Positions 8,995-18,327 of a DNA stretch of 64,000 nucleotides are shown piece by piece (the stretch's first letter is position 1; every line of letters begins with the position of its first letter). This DNA comes from Alkalimonas cellulosilytica (lineage in GTDB: Bacteria > Pseudomonadota > Gammaproteobacteria > Enterobacterales > Alteromonadaceae). The DNA is taken from positions 137,853 to 201,852 of the forward strand of contig NZ_JAUHLI010000009.1 of the NCBI RefSeq assembly GCF_036325985.1, written 5' to 3'. Made by a program: the position numbers and the translations under genes. Below the pieces are notes generated by a model, which made no database searches, was not told where the DNA came from, and saw only the letters and a program-made list of their open reading frames with translations.

Positions 8995-10377
8995 ATGAAG
9001 TCATATCTTGTTGTTTTGACATCACTTCTGTTGATTGCTTGTGGTGGTTCAGGTTCCTCGGGCTCTTCAGGCTCTGGCGCTGGCAGCCCGACACAGTTTT
9101 CCGGTCAAAACTGCCCTTCGACGGCTTCGGCCAATGCAGAAGCTTTTTGCCTGATGTTTCGTGACTACTTGTGGTACCGCGAGATGCCGCAAACCGTTAA
9201 CCTGACCCAATACAGTTCTACCAATCAACTGGTGCAGGCGCTGAGCGCTCCAGATGATCGTTTCAGTTACACCATGTCGGCCGAAGATTATGAATCACGT
9301 TTTATTGATGCCCGATTTTTTGGCTATGGTATGTCGTTTCAGGTAGTCGACAACGACAGCGCTCTGTTGATCCGTTTTGTGTACGACGATGGCTCAGCCG
9401 CCGAGAATGGCATACGCCGTGGTGATCGCATCACTGAAATTGAAGGCAAGTCGGTGGCACAGTGGTATGCCGATATCAATGCAGGCCGCGCCACCAATGA
9501 TGACATGTTTGGTACCAATGATGACGGCGTGATGCGCAACTTTGTCTGGAGCCAGCCGGATGGCACTGTGTTGCAATCGGATTTTATTAAGCGTGAAGTG
9601 ACGACCAATACGGTGCTGCACCGCTCTGTCATAGAGCAAGCTGGCAAGCGAGTGGGGTATCTGGTATTTAATTCCTTTATCGAGCTGTCAGAAACTGAAT
9701 TGGAGCAGGCCTTTAGTTATTTTAAACAGCAAAACATCGATGAGCTGGTATTGGATGTGCGCTACAACGGCGGCGGTCTGATCCGGGTGGCCAGTCAGTT
9801 GGCTTCGCATATTGCCTGGCCGACCGTACAGGGTAAAAACTTTGTCACTTTTGCTTACAACGATAAGAACTCACAGAAAAACCAAACCTGGCAGTTCAGT
9901 CTGGGACAGCGTGGCCAGACTTTTCTGGATTTACCACGGGTTTTGGTGCTGACTACTCCTGGTTCCTGCTCATCCAGCGAGCTGGTGATCAATTCACTGA
10001 CGCCTTTTGTTGAGGTGGTACAAATTGGTGAAGCCACCTGTGGCAAGCCTGTCGGGCAACAGCCGGAATACTTTGACCGCCGTCGCCAGGTGATGTTTGC
10101 AGTCAATTTCCAGACGGTGAATGCCGTTGGTTTTGGCGACTACTTTGACGGTTTAATGCCGAACTGCCCTGCCCGTGCAACCATTCCGGGGGACTGGGGG
10201 GTAGCTTCCGAAGCTTTGTTGCAGGAAGCCTTGCACTATGTCGCGAACGATGCCTGCTCGGATAACTCCCAACAGTGGTTTGATACCCTGTTGTTGCAGT
10301 CCGATAGTCCGGTTCGATTGAGCGCACCTCAGCAAAACCTGGCACGGCCATTCTGGCAAGCATGGAATGAACACTAA
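8995..10377 (+). CDS. S41-family peptidase lipoprotein with PDZ domain
   Basis: The 460-residue protein begins with a lipoprotein signal whose lipobox LIAC places the lipidated residue at Cys16, followed by a Gly/Ser-rich linker. A PDZ-like region (about residues 105-165, GSAAENGIRRGDRITEIEGK) precedes the S41 peptidase core: LVLDVRYNGGG, then TTPGSCSSSELVINSL and GEATCGKPVG. The first Ser after the Cys and the Lys of CGKPVG are 25 residues apart, as in the Ser/Lys dyad of C-terminal processing proteases. The likely place is the periplasmic face of a membrane; the substrate is unknown. Strong terminators flank it on both sides. Confidence 0.85.
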   Translation: MKSYLVVLTSLLLIACGGSGSSGSSGSGAGSPTQFSGQNCPSTASANAEAFCLMFRDYLWYREMPQTVNLTQYSSTNQLVQALSAPDDRFSYTMSAEDYESRFIDARFFGYGMSFQVVDNDSALLIRFVYDDGSAAENGIRRGDRITEIEGKSVAQWYADINAGRATNDDMFGTNDDGVMRNFVWSQPDGTVLQSDFIKREVTTNTVLHRSVIEQAGKRVGYLVFNSFIELSETELEQAFSYFKQQNIDELVLDVRYNGGGLIRVASQLASHIAWPTVQGKNFVTFAYNDKNSQKNQTWQFSLGQRGQTFLDLPRVLVLTTPGSCSSSELVINSLTPFVEVVQIGEATCGKPVGQQPEYFDRRRQVMFAVNFQTVNAVGFGDYFDGLMPNCPARATIPGDWGVASEALLQEALHYVANDACSDNSQQWFDTLLLQSDSPVRLSAPQQNLARPFWQAWNEH

Positions 10378-10392
10378 GCATGGATGCTGTGC

Positions 10393-10428
10393 AAAAAAGG
10401 CCAACCCAACAGAGTTGGCCTTTTTTTT
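10393..10428 (+). terminator. strong rho-independent terminator after the S41 lipoprotein gene
   Basis: AAAAAAGGCCAAC and GTTGGCCTTTTTT form a long stem with an 8-base loop, ending in a run of eight T. The hairpin makes it unlikely that the ORF extension upstream of motX (from 10384) is translated. Confidence 0.9.
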
Positions 10429-10500
10429 GCTACATTTTATACTAGATACTTCATGTGCACAGAGCTGTTGCTCTGCGAGCAAACAGCCAGGCGAGATACG

Positions 10501-11136
10501 ATGAAACAGTTTTTCTATGCAGCAGTGTTGGTCAGTGTATTGCTAGCTGGCGAGGTAGTGGCAGAGGAAGTACGGATCCGTCAGCTCGAAGCCGTGCAAC
10601 TCTATACCCAGGATGAGCTGTTGGCTTTGATCCGTACCAACAGCCATTTGCGACGGGTACAGGATGATGACTGCCAGTTGGTGCGGGATATTGAAGCCCG
10701 GGCTGATATTATGAAGTTACCGGCCTACCAGTTTTTGTGGGGCGATATGCTGGCCTATGCAGTCTGTGTGCCGCGGGATATTGAACGAGGCTGGCAACTG
10801 ATGCAGGATGCAGCCGCTCAGGGGTTACCGGAAGGGCTGGAGCAGGTTGGTCGTTATTACCATATTGGCCGTTTTGTGCAGCCTGATGCCGAGAAAGCCA
10901 TTGTCTATTTGCGTGAAGCGGCTGCGCTTGGCAATTTAGCGGCGACCATTCGCTTGGCGGAGATCCTGCTGGGCGATCACGGCAGCCCACGGGATTACGA
11001 GCAGGTCTACCGCTTGTTGCACCATTCGGTGACGGCCGATAGCGCCACCCATCAAAAAATTAGTCAGTTACTACGTCAGTTTGAACAACGGATGCCAGAG
11101 CGGGTGGTGCAGCGGGCTCGTCGTCCGGTCTCCTGA
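10501..11136 (+). CDS. motX: sodium-driven flagellar motor protein MotX
   Basis: MotX is a periplasmic T-ring component needed to fix PomA/PomB stators in Na+-driven polar flagella. The 211-residue product has a signal peptide (MKQFFYAAVLVSVLLAGEVVA, cut before EEVR), then DDCQLVRDIEARA and Sel1-like repeats (about residues 75-160, including GLEQVGRYYHIGRFVQ and AIVYLREAAALGNLAA). It ends RMPERVVQRARR. These features and the place between purA and rnr match what I recall of Vibrio and Shewanella motX. The ATG at 10501 is chosen because it gives the signal peptide and has GGCGAG upstream. Other motor genes are not in the window. Confidence 0.85.
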   Translation: MKQFFYAAVLVSVLLAGEVVAEEVRIRQLEAVQLYTQDELLALIRTNSHLRRVQDDDCQLVRDIEARADIMKLPAYQFLWGDMLAYAVCVPRDIERGWQLMQDAAAQGLPEGLEQVGRYYHIGRFVQPDAEKAIVYLREAAALGNLAATIRLAEILLGDHGSPRDYEQVYRLLHHSVTADSATHQKISQLLRQFEQRMPERVVQRARRPVS

Positions 11137-11161
11137 ATGTCATACAAGGATCCGCTGAAGG

Positions 11162-11170
11162 TGTTACACT
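11162..11170 (+). promoter_or_regulatory. candidate extended -10 promoter of rnr
   Basis: TGTTACACT fits an extended -10 element, 31 bases before the rnr start. There is no clear -35. Confidence 0.35.
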
Positions 11171-11201
11171 GAAGATTAGTTAGGTTACAGAAGGGTCATG
11201 C

Positions 11202-13559
11202 ATGACCATTAAAGATCCATTCCTTGCCCGTGAGCAGGAAAAGTACGACAACCCCATCCCAAGCCGTGAGTTTATTCTTGAGCACATCGAAAAGCGGCAA
11301 CAACCTGCCTACTTTGAGGAGTTGGTTGCCGAGTTAAAGCTGAGTGATGATGATGCCATTTTCGCTTTAAAAAAACGACTGCGCGCTATGGAGCGCGATG
11401 GTCAGTTGATTTTTACCAAGAACCGGCGCTACGGCCTGGTCGATCGGATGGATTTAAAGCAGGGCCGGGTTATTGGCCATCGCGATGGTTTCGGTTTTTT
11501 AAAGCTGGATGAAGGCGGGCCGGATTGGTTTATACCCAATCACGAGATGCAGCGTTTGCTGCACGGCGACCGAGTGCTGGCTACCTTAGCGGAAGGTCGC
11601 GGCCGGCAGAAAACCGAAGCCCGGATTGTGCGAGTACTCGAGCCTCGGACTGAAGCTGTGGTTGGTCGCTATTACCGCGATTACGCCCTGGCGGTGGTGG
11701 TGCCGGATGATCCGCGCATTGGCCAGGATATTGTGGTGCCCGAGGGAGCTCAAGGTGAAGCACGTCACGGTCAGGTGGTGCTGGTGGAGATTACCGAGCG
11801 GCCAACCAAGCGGGTGAATGCGGTTGGGCGGGTGGTGGAAGTGTTGGGTGAGCATATGGCGCCCGGCATGGAAATCGAAGTGGCCATTCGCAACCATCAG
11901 ATCCCACATCAGTTTCCGGAAGCAGTAGGCAAACAAGTCAGCCAGTATGGTGAGGAAGTCGCCGACAACGACAAAGCCGGCCGGGTGGATTTAACGAGCA
12001 TGCCTTTTGTCACTATTGATGGCGAGGATGCGCGCGACTTTGACGACGCCGTCTATGCCGAACCGCGCGATGATGGTGGCTGGCGCCTTTGGGTCGCCAT
12101 TGCCGATGTCAGTAGTTACGTGAAGGTGGATACGCCGCTGGATCAGGAGGCGCTGCTGCGTGGCACCTCGGTGTACTTCCCGGATCAGGTGGTGCCGATG
12201 TTGCCGGAAGCGCTGTCCAATGGGCTCTGCTCGTTGAACCCCCATGTCGACCGGCTTTGTCTGGTGGCCGAGATGGATATAGGCGCTAATGGCAAATTGA
12301 TGAATTACCGTTTCTTCGAAGCGGTGATGAACTCTAAAGCCCGACTGACTTACAGCAAAGTGTATGCAATTTTACAGGGCGATCTGGCTCTGAGGGAGCA
12401 ATACCAGGCCAATCTGACGGCACTGGAAACCTTGTACAGCTTGTACCGGCGGCTGGCGAAAACCCGTGCCCAACGGGGTGCTATCGAGTTTGAAACGGTG
12501 GAAACCCGCTTTATTTTCAATAGCCATCGTAAAATTGAGCAAATCGTGCCGGTGCACCGCAACGACGCCCATAAGCTGATTGAAGAGTGCATGATCATGG
12601 CCAATGTGGCTGCGGCTCGCTTTCTCGAGAAGCATAAAACACCGGCGCTGTATCGGGTGCATGAGCAACCGGACCCGGATCGATTTGCCAATTTCCGCCG
12701 CTTCCTGGCTGAGCTTGGCATCGAAACCACCTTGCCGGATGAGCCTGAGCCGCTGCAACTGGTGCAGGAACTGGCAAAGCTGGCTGACCGACCGGATCGC
12801 GAGCTGATTGAAACCACCTTATTACGTTCCATGAAGCAGGCGGTCTATCAGGGCGACAATGAAGGACACTTTGGACTGGCGCTGCCAGCTTATGCGCACT
12901 TTACCTCCCCCATCCGGCGCTATCCGGATTTGGTGGTGCATCGCAGCATCAAGTCCATTTTGCAGCAACAGGGGCAACATACCAAAGGGGCTCATCGCTA
13001 CAGCCCTGAGCAGGTGGAGCAACTCGGTGAGCACTGCTCAATGACCGAGCGCCGGGCCGATGATGCGACCCGCGAAGTATCGGACTGGCTAAAGTGTGAG
13101 TACATGCAGGATCATCTGGGCATGGAGTTCGATGGGGTGGTGTCTACCGTCACCAGTTTTGGTCTCTTTGTCCGGTTGACTGAGCTTTACATCGAAGGTT
13201 TGGTGCATGTGACCTCGTTGAAAAACGATTACTACCATTTTGATGCTGAGCGTCAGATCCTGATGGGAGAGCATTCGCGTCAGGGCTACCGGCTCGGCGA
13301 TCTGGTCAAGGTGAAGGTGATGGCAGTGAATCTGGAAAGCCGCACCATTGATTTGGCACTGGAAGAAGCTGGTACACCACGGCCCAGCAAACGCAAAGGC
13401 CAAGATGCCACCAAGTCGCTACCTGGCAAGGTGGTGGTAAAAAGTGCGAAAAAGCCGGCTGGCACCAGGCGTAAAGCGGTTGCGGCCAAGCCGGCAACCA
13501 AAGGCCGGCCAGGGAAACCGGCTGGTAAAGGCAAGCCGAAAGCCAGAAAGAAAGGTTAA
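11202..13559 (+). CDS. rnr: exoribonuclease RNase R
   Basis: RNase R is the processive 3'-to-5' exonuclease that degrades structured RNA and works in trans-translation and cold adaptation. The 785-residue protein has an N-terminal helix-turn-helix region (PSREFILEHIEKRQQPA), two cold-shock domains, the RNB catalytic domain with the Asp cluster DGEDARDFDDAVYAE, a C-terminal S1 domain (FDGVVSTVTSFGLFVRL) and a Lys/Ala-rich basic tail of about 60 residues. The basic tail is typical of RNase R and absent from RNase II. Its stop overlaps the stop of rsmD by 4 bases, tail to tail, with no terminator between. Confidence 0.97.
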   Translation: MTIKDPFLAREQEKYDNPIPSREFILEHIEKRQQPAYFEELVAELKLSDDDAIFALKKRLRAMERDGQLIFTKNRRYGLVDRMDLKQGRVIGHRDGFGFLKLDEGGPDWFIPNHEMQRLLHGDRVLATLAEGRGRQKTEARIVRVLEPRTEAVVGRYYRDYALAVVVPDDPRIGQDIVVPEGAQGEARHGQVVLVEITERPTKRVNAVGRVVEVLGEHMAPGMEIEVAIRNHQIPHQFPEAVGKQVSQYGEEVADNDKAGRVDLTSMPFVTIDGEDARDFDDAVYAEPRDDGGWRLWVAIADVSSYVKVDTPLDQEALLRGTSVYFPDQVVPMLPEALSNGLCSLNPHVDRLCLVAEMDIGANGKLMNYRFFEAVMNSKARLTYSKVYAILQGDLALREQYQANLTALETLYSLYRRLAKTRAQRGAIEFETVETRFIFNSHRKIEQIVPVHRNDAHKLIEECMIMANVAAARFLEKHKTPALYRVHEQPDPDRFANFRRFLAELGIETTLPDEPEPLQLVQELAKLADRPDRELIETTLLRSMKQAVYQGDNEGHFGLALPAYAHFTSPIRRYPDLVVHRSIKSILQQQGQHTKGAHRYSPEQVEQLGEHCSMTERRADDATREVSDWLKCEYMQDHLGMEFDGVVSTVTSFGLFVRLTELYIEGLVHVTSLKNDYYHFDAERQILMGEHSRQGYRLGDLVKVKVMAVNLESRTIDLALEEAGTPRPSKRKGQDATKSLPGKVVVKSAKKPAGTRRKAVAAKPATKGRPGKPAGKGKPKARKKG

Positions 13560-14143
13560 GCCTGGCGGCGGAACAGACGATAGGCCAGCTGACCGGCGAT
13601 TTTTTCCCGGTACAGCTGCCAGTTGGCTGGTACCGCCTGCAATGGCAGCTCTTTCTCGGTTTCCAGGTAAATCCAGGCATCGGCACTTAGCCAGCCTTGT
13701 TGCTCCAGCAATTGACAACAAGGTTCGGCCAGCTGCTGGCGAAATGGTGGGTCTATAAACACCAGATCGAAGGGGTGGCTGCAGCGCTGTTGTAAATAGT
13801 GCAGTGCGTCGGTCTGTTGCACCTCAGCGTTGGCACCCAGGGTCTGACACAGGCTGTTTAGCTGCTGTGCCTGTTGCCGGTCTTTTTCCAGTAGCAGGGC
13901 AAAACTAGCCTCACGGGATAAGGCTTCCAGTGCCAGAGCACCACTGCCGGAAAAGCAATCCAGTACCCGCCGCTCGGCGACTTCCTGCATTAACCAGTTA
14001 AACAAAGTTTCCCGCACCCGATCGGTCGTAGGCCTGAGCCCTTCGGCATCTGCAACCGGAATTTTGCGCCCCCGCCAGCGGCCGCTGATGATTCGGATTT
14101 GCCCTGGAGTGGCTGGTTTTTTTGCTGTCGCTGGTCGTCTCAT
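13556..14143 (-). CDS. rsmD: 16S rRNA (guanine-966-N2)-methyltransferase RsmD
   Basis: RsmD methylates G966 of 16S rRNA in the 30S subunit. The 195-residue protein has IRIISGRWRGRKIPV near the N-terminus, the SAM-binding LDCFSGSGALALEALSR and the catalytic FIDPPF motif. It is divergent from ftsY, with 79 bases between the starts, the same arrangement as in E. coli. Confidence 0.95.
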   Translation of the reverse strand: MRRPATAKKPATPGQIRIISGRWRGRKIPVADAEGLRPTTDRVRETLFNWLMQEVAERRVLDCFSGSGALALEALSREASFALLLEKDRQQAQQLNSLCQTLGANAEVQQTDALHYLQQRCSHPFDLVFIDPPFRQQLAEPCCQLLEQQGWLSADAWIYLETEKELPLQAVPANWQLYREKIAGQLAYRLFRRQA

Positions 14144-14222
14144 CTAATGGTTTATGCCTGTCAGTGAAGATGCTAGTATAACCCCCAATTTTACCCGATC
14201 TGAAGTGCACAGACACCGACTT

Positions 14223-15317
14223 ATGAGCAAAGAATCCAAACTCTTCTCCTGGCTTGGTTTTGGCAAGAAAGCGCCAGCAGCGGATAGCTCCGATCCAGTA
14301 GAGCAAACAACGCCTGCAGATAGCCTTGAGCCAGCTATTTTGCCAGCGTCTGCATCGCAGCCCGCGACTAAGACCGAGCCAGCTCCCGCCAATAAACCAG
14401 GCCTGTTTGCCCGCTTGCGTCAGGGCCTCAGCAAAACCAGCCAAAACCTGGGTGCAGGCTTGGCGAGTTTGTTTTCCGGCCGGAAAATTGACGAAGAACT
14501 GTACGAAGAGCTGGAAACGCAGTTGCTGCTGGCTGATGTGGGGGTGGAAACCACCCAAAAGTTAATTAGCCAGCTCACTCAGCATGCCGATCGCAAAGCG
14601 TTAAAAGACGCCGACTTGCTGTATCAAAAACTGCAGCAGGATATGGCAACGCTACTGCAGGATGTCGAGCAACCGTTGGTGCCGAGCAGCAGTGATGGCC
14701 CCTTTGTGATCCTGATGGTTGGGGTAAATGGTGTTGGCAAAACCACCACCATCGGTAAGATGGCACAGCAGTTTAAGCAGCAAGGTAAAACGGTGATGCT
14801 GGCCGCCGGCGATACCTTCCGTGCCGCTGCGGTCGAGCAACTACAGGTGTGGGGCGAGCGCAATCAGATCCCGGTGGTGGCGCAGCATACCGGTGCCGAC
14901 AGTGCTTCGGTCATTTTCGATGCTTACCAGGCTGCCAAAGCCCGTAACGCCGATGTCCTGATCGCCGATACCGCAGGCCGGTTGCAGAATAAAGCCCACC
15001 TGATGGAAGAGCTGAAAAAAATTGTTCGGGTGCTGCAAAAAATTCAGCCGAATGCACCGCACGAAGTGATGTTGACGCTGGATGCTGGAACCGGGCAGAA
15101 TGCATTAAGTCAGGCACGTATTTTCAACCAGGCCGTCCCTTTAACCGGCATCAGCCTGACCAAACTGGATGGTACCGCCAAAGGCGGGGTGATTTTTGCC
15201 ATCGCCGATCAGTTTAAGGTGCCTATCCGTTACATTGGGGTTGGGGAAGGGATTGATGATTTGCGTACCTTCAACAGTACCGATTTTATCCAGGCACTGT
15301 TTAACAAGGACTCCTGA
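14223..15317 (+). CDS. ftsY: signal recognition particle receptor FtsY
   Basis: FtsY is the SRP receptor GTPase that delivers ribosome-SRP complexes to SecYEG or YidC. The 364-residue protein has a short N-terminal A domain (about 70 residues of Ala/Pro/Thr-rich sequence, much shorter than the E. coli one), then the N domain and the G domain with VNGVGKTTTIGKMA, DTAGRLQNK and TKLDGTAKGG. I start it at ATG 14223 (MSKESKLFSWLGFGKK); an upstream in-frame ATG at 14154 would add 23 unfamiliar residues. No clear Shine-Dalgarno sequence is present. ftsE begins 2 bases after the stop. Confidence 0.96.
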   Translation: MSKESKLFSWLGFGKKAPAADSSDPVEQTTPADSLEPAILPASASQPATKTEPAPANKPGLFARLRQGLSKTSQNLGAGLASLFSGRKIDEELYEELETQLLLADVGVETTQKLISQLTQHADRKALKDADLLYQKLQQDMATLLQDVEQPLVPSSSDGPFVILMVGVNGVGKTTTIGKMAQQFKQQGKTVMLAAGDTFRAAAVEQLQVWGERNQIPVVAQHTGADSASVIFDAYQAAKARNADVLIADTAGRLQNKAHLMEELKKIVRVLQKIQPNAPHEVMLTLDAGTGQNALSQARIFNQAVPLTGISLTKLDGTAKGGVIFAIADQFKVPIRYIGVGEGIDDLRTFNSTDFIQALFNKDS

Positions 15318-15319
15318 GT

Positions 15320-16003
15320 ATGCTGACGTTCGATCAGGTCAGTAAAAGTTATCCCGGCGGTTTTATCGCGCTGGATCGCATCAGTTTCGAACTGGCCAAA
15401 GGCGAGATGGCGTTTTTAACCGGCCACTCAGGGGCAGGTAAGAGTACCCTGCTGAAACTGATCAGTCTGATTGAACGCCCGACCAGTGGCCGGGTGCTGA
15501 TCAACAATGTAGATTTAAAACGCATTCGTCGCTCTCAGGTACCCTATATCCGGCGGGACATTGGCATTATTTTCCAGAATCACCGCCTGCTGATGGAGCA
15601 TACGGTATTCGATAATGTGGCACTGCCTTTGGTGATCGAGGGCTTTACCGGCAAAGAGATGGTGAAGCGGGTGCATGCGGCGCTGGATAAAGTCGGTTTG
15701 CTGGATAAAGTGCGCTGTTTACCGGAAACCTTGTCCGGTGGCGAGCAGCAGCGGGTAGGCATTGCCCGTGCTGTAGTGAACAAACCACCCTTGCTGCTGG
15801 CTGATGAGCCAACCGGCAACCTGGATCCTGAGCTGTCGAAAGATATTATGCGGGTGTTTGAAGCCTTTAATCAGGTTGGGGTCTCGGTGCTGGTTGCGAC
15901 CCACGATCACAGCTTGGTCGCCCGAATGCGTTACCGCACCCTGACACTCAAGCAAGGCAAAATGATCAACGATGGCTTATTGCAATACGAGGAGCCGCTG
16001 TGA
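15320..16003 (+). CDS. ftsE: cell division ATP-binding protein FtsE
   Basis: FtsE is the ABC ATPase that, with FtsX, activates the EnvC-amidase septal hydrolases. The 227-residue protein has Walker A GHSGAGKSTLL, signature LSGGEQQRVGIARA and Walker B LLLADEPTGNLD, plus the switch histidine in ATHDHSL. Its stop overlaps the GTG start of ftsX by 4 bases. A partner of this system, EnvC, is encoded at 21200-22330. Confidence 0.97.
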   Translation: MLTFDQVSKSYPGGFIALDRISFELAKGEMAFLTGHSGAGKSTLLKLISLIERPTSGRVLINNVDLKRIRRSQVPYIRRDIGIIFQNHRLLMEHTVFDNVALPLVIEGFTGKEMVKRVHAALDKVGLLDKVRCLPETLSGGEQQRVGIARAVVNKPPLLLADEPTGNLDPELSKDIMRVFEAFNQVGVSVLVATHDHSLVARMRYRTLTLKQGKMINDGLLQYEEPL

Positions 16004-16980
16004 GTATTCTGTTTTCCGGCCGCGCTGCCGGTGCCAGCAGCAAGCAGATCCACCCGTTGCAGCGTTGGTTGATGTTCTGGGTACAGCATTTGCGCCAGTG
16101 CATTGGCAGCCTGGGCGAATTGTGGCGCACACCACTGGCCTCTCTGATGACCATTGCGGTGCTGGGTGTCAGCCTGACCCTGCCGACTACCTTGCATTTG
16201 CTGGTAAAAAATGTGCAAAGCATCAGCGGCAGCTTTACCCAGGCCGCCGAAATCAGCTTTTTTATCAAAGACGAAGCCAGTGACACCCAAATCAGCACCC
16301 TGGTCACCATGCTAAGTGCCGATCCCGATGTAGAGCAGGTGCGTTTTATTTCCAAAACCGATGCTATGGCGGAGTTTCAGCAGGTATCGGGCTTTGGGCC
16401 GGCACTGCAATTACTGGATGATAACCCTTTACCCAATGTGATCCTGGTGTTACCGCGCCATACCCAACCGCAGGCAGCCGAACAATTGCGCCGCCGTATC
16501 GAGCAGGAGCGAATCGTCGATTTTGGTAAGCTGGATATCGCCTGGCTGGAGCGGTTGGATGCTATCTTGTTGCTGATGCGCCAGGCGGTGCTGGCTATCG
16601 CGTTATTACTGCTAACCGCAGTACTTTTGATCATTGGCAATACCATTCGGTTATCCATTATCAATAAAAAAGAAGAAATTGAAGTGATGAAGCTGGTGGG
16701 TGCCACCGATGCGTTTATCCAACGCCCATTTTTGTACACCGGTGTCTGGTTTGGTGTGTTTGGTGGTTTATTGGCTTTTTTGGTGGTGGAACTGATGGTC
16801 TGGTGGCTGGAAGGGGCGATTGGTCACATCACCGATTTATATCAAAGCCACTTTACCCTGATGACGATGAGTTTCAGCGAGTTTTTGGCCTTGTTGCTGC
16901 TGTCGGTGTTACTGGGGCTGGCCGGCTCTTACCTTTCTGTCAGCCGTCATATTCGCGCCATTGAGCCAAGTGGTCCCTGA
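16000..16980 (+). CDS. ftsX: cell division permease-like protein FtsX
   Basis: FtsX is the membrane half of FtsEX; its periplasmic loop binds EnvC. The 326-residue protein has a cytoplasmic N-terminus, a first membrane segment near residues 45-70, a large periplasmic domain (about 75-190), and three more membrane segments around 195-220, 245-275 and 290-315. It starts with GTG inside the ftsE stop, so it is translationally coupled. Confidence 0.96.
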   Translation: MSILFSGRAAGASSKQIHPLQRWLMFWVQHLRQCIGSLGELWRTPLASLMTIAVLGVSLTLPTTLHLLVKNVQSISGSFTQAAEISFFIKDEASDTQISTLVTMLSADPDVEQVRFISKTDAMAEFQQVSGFGPALQLLDDNPLPNVILVLPRHTQPQAAEQLRRRIEQERIVDFGKLDIAWLERLDAILLLMRQAVLAIALLLLTAVLLIIGNTIRLSIINKKEEIEVMKLVGATDAFIQRPFLYTGVWFGVFGGLLAFLVVELMVWWLEGAIGHITDLYQSHFTLMTMSFSEFLALLLLSVLLGLAGSYLSVSRHIRAIEPSGP

Positions 16981-16998
16981 TATTAAGGGTATGGGCTG

Positions 16999-18207
16999 CT
17001 AGAGTTGCAGTTGCTCAGCCCAATCTATGGCATCCAGGTACAAGGCGCGCATATCGGTGTTGGCCGGGAGTAGCTGGCTGCTGGCCTGTTCACACTGCTG
17101 CCAGTTGGCTTGCTCGTAATCCAGCATCAGTTTCAGCGGCTGGCTTAGTGGGCCTTGTTGCTGCAATAGCGCTTGTTTGATGTTCGCTTCAAGCGGTAGT
17201 TGCGATAGCACCTGGTCTAATGGCTGCTCCAGAAGAGCGTCAATGAGAGATAGCATGCCGGTTAAAAAGGCACTGGATTGCAGCTCAGTTTGGCCAGCGG
17301 CTTTGGTGACCAGATCGCAAAAGCGAGCACGGATAATGGATAGCTTAAGCAGCTCAGGCTGCTGATTCTCTGACAGGTTCGACAGTGCGACCAGAGCGAT
17401 GAATTTTTTCAGTTCCACCTCGCCCATAAAGACCATGGCATGCTTGAGTGACTGAATAGGATTGGGCCGGGCATAATAGGCGCTGTTGATAAAGCGTAGC
17501 AGCTTGTAAGATAACCCCAGATCCCGCTCCATCACCTGCACCAGTTTCTCAAAATCCAGCTCTGGTTCGGCCGCTTCGGCAATCAGCGAGAGCAGGTGTA
17601 TCTGATGATGACCAAGGCGCTTATGTTTGAGCATTTCGGGCCGAGCAAAGAAATAGCCCTGGAAATAATCAAACCCCAGCTGTTTGAGCTGCTCAAACTC
17701 GGCCATGGTTTCAACTTTTTCGGCCAAAAGTTTACCGTGAAAGTCTTTTAGCCCGGCCAGTTTGGCTGCCAGGCCGTCCAATGGGGTCTGCCTTATATCT
17801 ACTTTCAGATAACTGATGTAAGGCATTAAGCGCTGCCACTGCGAATGAAAGTTAAAGTCGTCTAAGGCCAGCTGGTAGCCTTGTTCATGCAACTCACGGC
17901 AAGCGGTAAGTAGCTCGCTGCTAAAGTGCACCGACTCCAGAATTTCAATGACCGTTTTCTCCGGGTCCAGTACGGTTGGGAATTGGTACAGCAGACTGTC
18001 TTCAGCAAAGTTAATAAAAGCGAGTTTATTGCCGGTAATACGCTCCAGACCAAACAGCAGGTGGTGTTCAGAGAGCAGCCGGCTGGTGGCTTCATCTGGG
18101 TCTATATTTGGAAAGCGGTTGTGGTCACCATCCCTAAACAACAGCTCATAGCCGAGCAGCTGCTGCTTTTTATTAAAAATAGGTTGGCGTGCTACAAAAC
18201 CGTACAT
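16999..18207 (-). CDS. EAL-HDOD signalling protein (YuxH family)
   Basis: The 402-residue protein joins an N-terminal EAL-like domain (residues 1-205) to a C-terminal HDOD domain (about 205-390), the architecture of Vibrio CdgJ and YuxH. The EAL position reads ELL (GYELLFRDG), but FINF, ILES, LDDF, LKVD and AEKVE are recognisable. Loss of the Ala in EAL does not prove inactivity; members of this family are often weak or non-catalytic. The likely role is in motility or biofilm control. It points away from rpoH, and its upstream region is shared with the rpoH control region. Confidence 0.85.
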   Translation of the reverse strand: MYGFVARQPIFNKKQQLLGYELLFRDGDHNRFPNIDPDEATSRLLSEHHLLFGLERITGNKLAFINFAEDSLLYQFPTVLDPEKTVIEILESVHFSSELLTACRELHEQGYQLALDDFNFHSQWQRLMPYISYLKVDIRQTPLDGLAAKLAGLKDFHGKLLAEKVETMAEFEQLKQLGFDYFQGYFFARPEMLKHKRLGHHQIHLLSLIAEAAEPELDFEKLVQVMERDLGLSYKLLRFINSAYYARPNPIQSLKHAMVFMGEVELKKFIALVALSNLSENQQPELLKLSIIRARFCDLVTKAAGQTELQSSAFLTGMLSLIDALLEQPLDQVLSQLPLEANIKQALLQQQGPLSQPLKLMLDYEQANWQQCEQASSQLLPANTDMRALYLDAIDWAEQLQL

Positions 18208-18327
18208 AGCATGGGTCCTTTTGCTTGCTTAGCTCAGTGTAATGCAATTTTTTCCTGCCGTATATTACTGATGGCTATGAAGATACCGGCCTTAGACAAA
18301 TTAATTCTGTCAAAGCGGAAACTAAAA

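Noticed and set aside
10384..10500. Longer motX beginning at 10384
   Set aside because: It would translate a strong terminator and hide the signal peptide that starts at 10501.
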